Positions 34,685 through 38,740 of a stretch of DNA of 38,740 nt are shown in pieces. The stretch is taken from assembly GCA_019635975.1 (NCBI GenBank), contig JAHBYM010000011.1:1-38740 (forward strand), read 5' to 3'. The notes beneath the pieces are model-generated. The model was not told where the DNA came from and did no database searches. It saw nothing but the letters and a program-made list of their open reading frames with translations. This DNA is from Parvibaculum sp. (lineage in GTDB: Bacteria; Pseudomonadota; Alphaproteobacteria; Parvibaculales; Parvibaculaceae). Numbering within the stretch: the stretch's first letter is position 1; the number at the start of each line of letters is the position of its first letter. A program made the position numbers and the translations under genes.

Positions 34685-34789
34685 TCAGGCCGCGTACTGG
34701 GAGGCGATCTGAGCCAGGAAGACGAGCGAGTAACCGCCGACAGCGAGGGTGATGACGCGGTTGGTCAGCTTGCTGGAAATGTTGATCAT
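34685..34789 (-). CDS. Small 34-residue single-pass membrane protein
   Basis: The ATG at 34789 has a good AGGAG eight bases upstream. The product starts MINISSKLTNRVI and then has one hydrophobic segment, TLAVGGYSLVFLAQIAS, ending QYAA. No family recognised. It lies 60 bases upstream of the 41-residue gene and probably heads a two-gene small-protein transcript ending in the triple hairpin. Confidence 0.6.
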   Translation of the reverse strand: MINISSKLTNRVITLAVGGYSLVFLAQIASQYAA

Positions 34790-35052
34790 GGCTCTTGCTC
34801 CTGTGTTCCTTGCCGGCGGGTCGGGTCCGGTGTCCCGCTGACAGAGGGGAAATGGGAGCCCTCTTCCGAAAAACAATGAATGAAATAAAAAATATTCAAT
34901 CGTCAGGATTTATGTTGCTGCGGTGCAACAAATAACACCGTTCCAGCCTGTGTTTTGTTAACGAATTCAGTGTGATAGACGGCGCCACTGCAGCCTGGAC
35001 AGGCCGGCGCAATGAAATAAAAATAAAGCGTTGGGAAGTAGTTTGGAGAGAT
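34790..35052. promoter_or_regulatory. AT-rich intergenic region upstream of the small-protein genes
   Basis: No gene is seen. The stretch 34875-34975 is strikingly AT-rich for this window. It contains an inverted repeat TGTTGC/GCAACA (34913-34930, 6-base centre), which may be an operator. The promoter for the leftward small genes should lie here; no single -35/-10 pair stands out. The TetR gene's stop bounds it on the right. Confidence 0.4.
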
Positions 35053-35679
35053 TCAAGCTTCCGCGAGTTGCTTCAGCGGGTCGCAACAGGCGGCCCCGGC
35101 TTTCAATCCCGCGACGACGATTTGATAGACGCCTTCGAGTTCGCGCTCGAGCTTTTCAAGCGGCAGGCGCGTAAAAAGCTGCGGGTAGCTGAATTTCAGG
35201 GTAGCGGCCTGGATCATTTCGGCGGCAAATTCCGGATCGCTGACCTCGAATTCGCCGGACGCATTGCCGAGCTCGATGATCCGTGCAAGGACTTCGCGTT
35301 CCCGTTTCAGTCCCTCGTTGTGGAACTCTGGACGCTCGGCGGTGACGATCTGCGCCATCTCGACGATCTTCCGGTCCTCTTCGAGCTTGTGGAAAGTCTC
35401 GCGCAGATCCATGAAGAGAAAATCATGAAGGCGTTGCGACGCGGTGCGGCCGGGCATGGTCAGAATGCGCGCCAGATCGTCGGCGGTCTGCATCGACGCT
35501 TCGCGGCAGATCGCCTCGGCGATGTCGAGCTTGCCGGGAAAATAGCGGTAGAGATTGCCCGGCGACATTTCGCAATCGGCGGCGAGCTCGGCCATCGTCG
35601 TTTTGCTATAGCCGTAATGCGTGAAGCGCCGTTTGGCGGCCTGAATGATTTTTTCGTGCGTGGCATCGTGAGCGGTCAT
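35053..35679 (-). CDS. TetR family transcriptional regulator
   Basis: A 208-residue repressor-type protein. The N-terminal helix-turn-helix spans about residues 11-55, with FTHYGYSKTTMAELAADCEM and the recognition helix MSPGNLYRYFPGK. The C-terminal ligand domain (LRETFHKLEEDRKIVEMAQ...) resembles TetR_C regulators. The ATG at 35679 has no Shine-Dalgarno; a promoter places the transcript start at this ATG, suggesting a leaderless message. It is divergent from gpsA and convergent to nothing; the small genes lie downstream on the same strand. Targets unknown, but self-control via a nearby palindrome is likely. Confidence 0.9.
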   Translation of the reverse strand: MTAHDATHEKIIQAAKRRFTHYGYSKTTMAELAADCEMSPGNLYRYFPGKLDIAEAICREASMQTADDLARILTMPGRTASQRLHDFLFMDLRETFHKLEEDRKIVEMAQIVTAERPEFHNEGLKREREVLARIIELGNASGEFEVSDPEFAAEMIQAATLKFSYPQLFTRLPLEKLERELEGVYQIVVAGLKAGAACCDPLKQLAEA

Positions 35680-35686
35680 ACAAATG

Positions 35687-35714
35687 ATTGTAATGCGATC
35701 GAGTAAATAATCAA
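35687..35714 (-). promoter_or_regulatory. Promoter of the TetR gene, probably giving a leaderless transcript
   Basis: Minus-strand TTGATT (35709-35714), a 16-base spacer and TACAAT (35687-35692). Seven bases separate the -10 from the A of the ATG at 35679, so transcription should begin at or next to the start codon. Confidence 0.55.
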
Positions 35715-35725
35715 CGAACCGTTCA
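35711..35725. promoter_or_regulatory. Candidate TetR operator
   Basis: TCAACGAACCGTTCA is an imperfect palindrome (five of seven arm positions match) of the TGAACG/CGTTCA type used by several TetR-family proteins. It overlaps the -35 box of the TetR promoter and lies upstream of gpsA. Confidence 0.4.
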
Positions 35726-35766
35726 ATCGTTAGCGCCTGCAACAAAACGCAGGACGGAGGGCCCTG

Positions 35767-36780
35767 TTGGCCGGAAAACTTTCCAGACAGATCGAGAACA
35801 TCGGCGTCGTCGGCGCAGGCGCATGGGGAACGGCGCTGGCGCAGGTGGCGGCGAAGGCCGGACGGCGGGTGACGCTGTGGGCGCGCGAGCCGGAAGTCGC
35901 CGACCGAATAAATGCCCGCCACGAAAACGCGATGTTCCTGCCCGGCATCGCGCTCGACCCGAATATCCGCGCAACGACGGCGCTTGGCGACATGGCTGCG
36001 GCCGATGCGCTGCTGATGGTGACGCCGGCCCAGCATATGCGCCGTGTACTGATGGAACTCGGCCCCGCGCTCGCCGCCGGCACGCCGGTCGTGCTCTGCG
36101 CCAAGGGCATCGAACAGGAAACGGGAAAGCTCCTGACCGAAGTGCTGGCCGAAGCCGCGCCGCGCGCCACGCCAGCGGTTCTTTCGGGTCCGAGCTTCGC
36201 CGCCGAAGTCGCGCGCGGACTGCCGACCGCGGTGACGCTGGCCTGCGCCGACGAGGGAACGGCCGAAGCGCTCGCCCATGCGATCGGCCTGCCGACCTTC
36301 CGGCCTTATTATTCTGCCGACCTGATCGGCGCCGAAATCGGCGGCGCGGTGAAAAACGTTCTGGCAATCGCCTGCGGCATCGTCGAGGGCAAGCAGTTCG
36401 GCGACAGCGCCCGCGCCGCACTGACGACGCGCGGTTTCGCGGAGCTGACGCGGCTCGGCCTTGCGATGGGCGCGCATGTCGAAACGCTGATGGGATTGTC
36501 GGGCCTCGGCGATCTGATCCTGACCTGCAATTCGCCGAAGTCGCGCAACATGTCGCTCGGCATGGCGCTCGGACAGGGAAAGACGCTGGCCGAGATCATG
36601 GGATCGCGCAACTCGGTCAGCGAGGGCGTCCATTCGGCAACCGCCGTCGTCGCGCTGGCGAAAAAACACAAGGTCGAAATGCCGATCGCCGAGGCGGTAA
36701 CGGCCATCGTCACCGGCAAGGCGAGCGTCGACGAAGCGATTGCAGCGCTGCTGGCGCGCCCCGTCGGCCGCGAGGCTTGA
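35767..36780 (+). CDS. gpsA: Glycerol-3-phosphate dehydrogenase (NAD(P)+)
   Basis: A 337-residue enzyme that reduces dihydroxyacetone phosphate to glycerol-3-phosphate for phospholipid synthesis. [10 protein letters not shown] at residues 16-25 binds the nucleotide; K196 in [14 protein letters not shown] is the catalytic lysine, and [12 protein letters not shown] follows. Start is TTG at 35767, chosen because GGAGGG lies five to six bases upstream and no ATG fits before the Rossmann motif. Leads the gpsA-yciI-EVE unit. Confidence 0.96.
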   Translation: MAGKLSRQIENIGVVGAGAWGTALAQVAAKAGRRVTLWAREPEVADRINARHENAMFLPGIALDPNIRATTALGDMAAADALLMVTPAQHMRRVLMELGPALAAGTPVVLCAKGIEQETGKLLTEVLAEAAPRATPAVLSGPSFAAEVARGLPTAVTLACADEGTAEALAHAIGLPTFRPYYSADLIGAEIGGAVKNVLAIACGIVEGKQFGDSARAALTTRGFAELTRLGLAMGAHVETLMGLSGLGDLILTCNSPKSRNMSLGMALGQGKTLAEIMGSRNSVSEGVHSATAVVALAKKHKVEMPIAEAVTAIVTGKASVDEAIAALLARPVGREA

Positions 36781-36812
36781 GATTTTCTGGAAATGGAAAC
36801 GGAACAACGCCC

Positions 36813-37097
36813 ATGCTTTTTTGTCTGATCTGCACCGACAAGCCGAACGCGCTGGAACTGCGCCTCGCCAATCGCGACGCGCATCTGAAATACTGGGGTG
36901 CGGCGGGTTGCGTCAAAATCGGCGGACCCTTCACCAATGACGATGCGAGCGTGATGAACGGCTCGATGCTGGTGATCGACGTCGAAAACCGCGCGGCGGC
37001 CGAGAAGCTTGTCGAGAACGATCCCTACAACAAGGCCGGTCTCTTTCAACATACGGAAGTGCGCGCGTGGAAGTGGCTGCTCGGCCCCAAGGAATAA
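36813..37097 (+). CDS. YciI-like protein
   Basis: A 94-residue protein of the YCII-related dimeric alpha-beta barrel family: MLFCLICTDKP, the RLANRDAHLKYW helix with conserved histidine, the GGPF strand and DPYNKAGLFQHTEVRAWKW. Some relatives act as small hydrolases or dehalogenases; most have no assigned reaction. It lies 32 bases after gpsA and 19 before the EVE gene. Confidence 0.92.
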   Translation: MLFCLICTDKPNALELRLANRDAHLKYWGAAGCVKIGGPFTNDDASVMNGSMLVIDVENRAAAEKLVENDPYNKAGLFQHTEVRAWKWLLGPKE

Positions 37098-37116
37098 GGA
37101 CGAAGGAATAACGGCG

Positions 37117-37542
37117 ATGGCCTACTGGCTTTTCAAATCCGAACGCGAGACCTGGTCCTGGGACGAACAGAAGAAGAAGGGCGCCAAGGGCGAGCCCTGG
37201 ACCGGCGTGCGCAACTATCAGGCCAACAACAACATGAAGGCGATGAGGAAGGGCGACCTCGGCTTCTTCTATCACTCGGGCGACGAGAAGAGCGTCGTCG
37301 GCATCGTCCGCGTCATCGGCGAACACCGGCCCGACCCGACCGACGAGAAGGGAAAGTTCGGCCTTGTCGACATCGAAGCCGTTTCAGACATGCCGAAACC
37401 GGTGACGCTTGCCGACGTCAAGGCCGAACCGGCGCTTGCCGAAATGGTGCTGGTGAAAAACTCACGCCTCTCGGTGCAACCGGTGACGGCGGCGGAATGG
37501 AAAACCATCTGCAAGATGGGCGGCCTGAAGAAGGCGCCGTAA
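37117..37542 (+). CDS. EVE domain protein
   Basis: A 141-residue protein of the EVE/PUA-like fold: MAYWLFKSERETWSWD, WTGVRNYQANNNMKAMRKGDLGFFYHSG and VGIVRV. The aromatic cage of such domains binds modified bases in DNA or RNA. Stand-alone EVE genes next to gpsA/yciI are frequent in alphaproteobacteria. The ATG at 37117 has GAAGGAAT upstream. Substrate unknown here. Confidence 0.93.
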   Translation: MAYWLFKSERETWSWDEQKKKGAKGEPWTGVRNYQANNNMKAMRKGDLGFFYHSGDEKSVVGIVRVIGEHRPDPTDEKGKFGLVDIEAVSDMPKPVTLADVKAEPALAEMVLVKNSRLSVQPVTAAEWKTICKMGGLKKAP

Positions 37543-37670
37543 AACGATCTTTGTACGGAATGATCGGGGCCGAATGGGACAGCGCCACTGCCTCGAATCG
37601 GGGATAAATCGGCCGACTGTCATCGTACTGTCAAAAATCTGTCACGCACCGGAATCGCACATGCACGCGT

Positions 37671-37718
37671 GACGAAACGAGAGACGAATCGAGAGATGAA
37701 TTCGTCTCTCATTTCGTC
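37671..37718. repeat. 19-bp inverted repeat (hairpin)
   Basis: GACGAAACGAGAGACGAAT (37671-37689) and its inverted copy at 37700-37718 match at 18 of 19 positions around a 10-base centre. No T-run follows on either strand, so it is not a standard terminator. Confidence 0.75.
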
Positions 37719-37768
37719 GCGCCACCGCAACGCAACATCGACTTGTCCCCGCTGTGACGGAAATACAC

Positions 37769-37786
37769 CAGCGCAGCGCTGCGCTG
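37769..37786. repeat. Perfect 18-bp palindrome
   Basis: CAGCGCAGCGCTGCGCTG is fully self-complementary without a spacer. It could be a protein-binding site or part of a degenerate repeat; no adjoining gene explains it. Confidence 0.7.
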
Positions 37787-37960
37787 TGACGTTCGGGCGA
37801 CAGCTGAGTTTGGTTCGTCCAAACCAAAGCTACTTCGCGAGACGCCGGTAGAGCTCGGAGTTACACCTGAGGCTGTCGCGGAAGTGCGCCATGACGCGTC
37901 GGCGGAAATCGCTCCGACGCCGACGAATGAGAAAATGCCATGACCGGGAAAAATTGAACG

Positions 37961-38356
37961 TCACAACTCCACCGCATGCTTTCTAAACCAGGCGGCAAGT
38001 TCCTGCTCGCCGATTTCGCCCGCCGCGAGACGGATAAAGGTTTCGTATTTTTCGGTCTGGCCTGCCTCGATGCGAAAGCCGTTGACGCGCAGAAAGGTAA
38101 AAGCTGCGACATAGGCCGTTCGCTTGTTGCCGTCGACAAAAGGGTGGTTTGCCGCAATCCCGTAAGCATAGGCTGCCGCCAGATCAAAAAGATCGGGTGC
38201 TTCGTAGGCAAATTTGTTGAGCGGACGGTTGAGTGCGGAGTCGAGCAAGCCCTCGTCGCGCACCCCCGAGCCGCCGCCATGCTCCGCAAGCTGACGAAGA
38301 TGGAAACCGAGCACCGCAATGCGCAGAAGCCAGACGGGTTCCTTTCGATCCGCCAC
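37961..38356 (-). CDS. doc: Doc-type toxin (Fic/Doc fold)
   Basis: A 131-residue death-on-curing toxin with the Fic-type motif HPFVDGNKRTA and the family's upstream EGLLDSALNRP and AAAYAYGIAANH segments. Doc toxins phosphorylate elongation factor Tu and halt translation. It follows the AbrB-type antitoxin gene by six bases, forming a type II toxin-antitoxin pair. Active-site residues look intact, so it is probably functional. Confidence 0.93.
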   Translation of the reverse strand: MADRKEPVWLLRIAVLGFHLRQLAEHGGGSGVRDEGLLDSALNRPLNKFAYEAPDLFDLAAAYAYGIAANHPFVDGNKRTAYVAAFTFLRVNGFRIEAGQTEKYETFIRLAAGEIGEQELAAWFRKHAVEL

Positions 38357-38362
38357 GCCCGC

Positions 38363-38587
38363 TTACTTCGCCAACGCCTTCAGCACATCGCGATCCTCGC
38401 GCATGACGGCCTCGGCCGCCTCCATCTGGCGTGCAAGGTCGGGATCGTAGGGCGTCAGCATGAAGCCTTCCGGCGTTTCGACCAGAAATAGGCTGTCGCC
38501 CTTTGCAGCGCGCAAACGCTCAAGCACTGCCTTGGGCAGGGCGACGCCGACCGAGTTGCCGATCTGGGTGAGCTTGACCGAAATCAT
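38363..38587 (-). CDS. AbrB/MazE-type antitoxin
   Basis: A 74-residue protein with an N-terminal swapped-hairpin DNA-binding domain (ISVKLTQIGNSVGVALPKAVL) and a flexible acidic C-terminal tail that should bind the toxin. The ATG at 38587 is favoured by AAGG six bases upstream; an ATG at 38605 would lie within the putative operator. It comes before doc, in the usual antitoxin-first order. An AbrB-type partner for Doc, rather than Phd, is seen in other alphaproteobacteria. Confidence 0.9.
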   Translation of the reverse strand: MISVKLTQIGNSVGVALPKAVLERLRAAKGDSLFLVETPEGFMLTPYDPDLARQMEAAEAVMREDRDVLKALAK

Positions 38588-38603
38588 GGCTGCCTTCCGT
38601 TTC

Positions 38604-38632
38604 ATAACCGATGTTATTACGAATGTTATAAC
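38604..38632. promoter_or_regulatory. Candidate operator/promoter of the toxin-antitoxin pair
   Basis: Arms ATAAC and GTTAT flank CGAT at 38604-38617, and a direct copy ATGTTAT recurs 12 bases later at 38623-38629 ending in GTTATAAC. On the minus strand TATAAC can act as the -10. AbrB-type antitoxins usually repress their own operon at such repeats. Confidence 0.4.
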
Positions 38633-38655
38633 AAAAGCCGAACGCCGACAACCCC

Positions 38656-38740
38656 TCACGCCGCCTCGAATTTCCTGAAATCCTCGATCAGCCCCTTCGC
38701 CGAAAGCGCGAGGAGTTTTTCGCCGTCGGCGGGGTTGGCG
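38656..38740 (-). CDS. Unidentified protein, C-terminal fragment
   Basis: Only the last 27 or so codons are in the window, ending GEKLLALSAKGLIEDFRKFEAA before a TGA at 38656. The helical amphipathic end is coding-like, but too short to name a family. The toxin-antitoxin pair follows on the same strand after about 50 bases. Confidence 0.5.
   Translation of the reverse strand, partial: ANPADGEKLLALSAKGLIEDFRKFEAA

Larger units (their letters stand above)
37543..37960. other. Palindrome-rich gap without a supportable gene
   Basis: 418 bases with no credible coding frame. It contains inverted repeats GTCACGC/GCGTGAC (37641-37673), a 19-bp hairpin (37671-37718), a perfect 18-bp palindrome (37769-37786) and GTTTGG/CCAAAC close to 37805-37825. 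The density of symmetry suggests a structured RNA, decayed mobile DNA or a protein-binding array; none can be chosen. Confidence 0.5.

Noticed and set aside
37671-37786. CRISPR-like repeat array
   Set aside because: The repeats are inverted, not direct, and are not regularly spaced; no cas genes are present.
37861-38319. 152-codon minus-strand frame overlapping doc
   Set aside because: It is out of frame with doc, whose Fic-type motif is intact; the alternative product has shadow composition.

Overview
The window is a gene-dense, GC-rich chromosomal segment of an alphaproteobacterium. Supporting signs are the hemC-hemD-mitofilin-like-hemY cluster divergent from tsaD, a TTG-started gpsA followed by YciI and EVE genes, homospermidine synthase, a PCu(A)C copper chaperone, and DUF1302/DUF1329 proteins beside acyl-CoA genes. 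A Parvibaculum-like hydrocarbon or lipid degrader would fit, but the genus is an inference. No prophage, IS element, CRISPR array or rRNA operon was seen. Layout: 1-4.5 kb holds the 5' part of a DsbA-type isomerase, a DUF3137-LemA pair, argG-ppa, and a Tag-like glycosylase lacking key residues. 4.5-9.4 kb holds a serine hydrolase interrupted by membrane helices, a lone yjhX, the yggT-DUF167-folD-aldo/keto reductase operon and tRNA-Ala(CGC). 9.4-14.2 kb holds a class I glutamine amidotransferase and a four-gene minus-strand operon (crotonase, acyl-CoA dehydrogenase, type-2 acyl-CoA dehydrogenase, SDR) that looks like an acyl-CoA catabolic module. 14.3-20.2 kb holds YCF48-like, DUF1329 and DUF1302 envelope proteins, each followed by its own strong terminator. 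They probably act with the acyl-CoA operon in uptake or handling of a hydrophobic substrate (inference). 20.5-24.0 kb holds palindromic repeats, a PCu(A)C chaperone, and a HerA-type ATPase translationally coupled to a soluble histidine kinase. 24.1-25.1 kb is the most unusual part: an apparent fusion of a ribbon-helix-helix DNA-binding domain to a complete PII signalling protein. It is divergent from a 56-residue protein with three YRG repeats, across an AT-rich region with an inverted repeat overlapping a good sigma-70 promoter. 25-34.4 kb holds homospermidine synthase, tRNA-Thr(CGT), the heme cluster, tsaD and an HSL-type esterase. 34.4-35.7 kb holds two tiny membrane-protein genes whose 3' region folds into three consecutive hairpins with C-rich, anti-Shine-Dalgarno-like loops, then a TetR regulator that may be leaderless. 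35.8-37.5 kb is gpsA-yciI-EVE. 37.5-38.7 kb is a palindrome-rich gap, a Doc/AbrB toxin-antitoxin pair and the 3' end of an unidentified gene. All calls come from reading the sequence and remembered family features; no database search was run.
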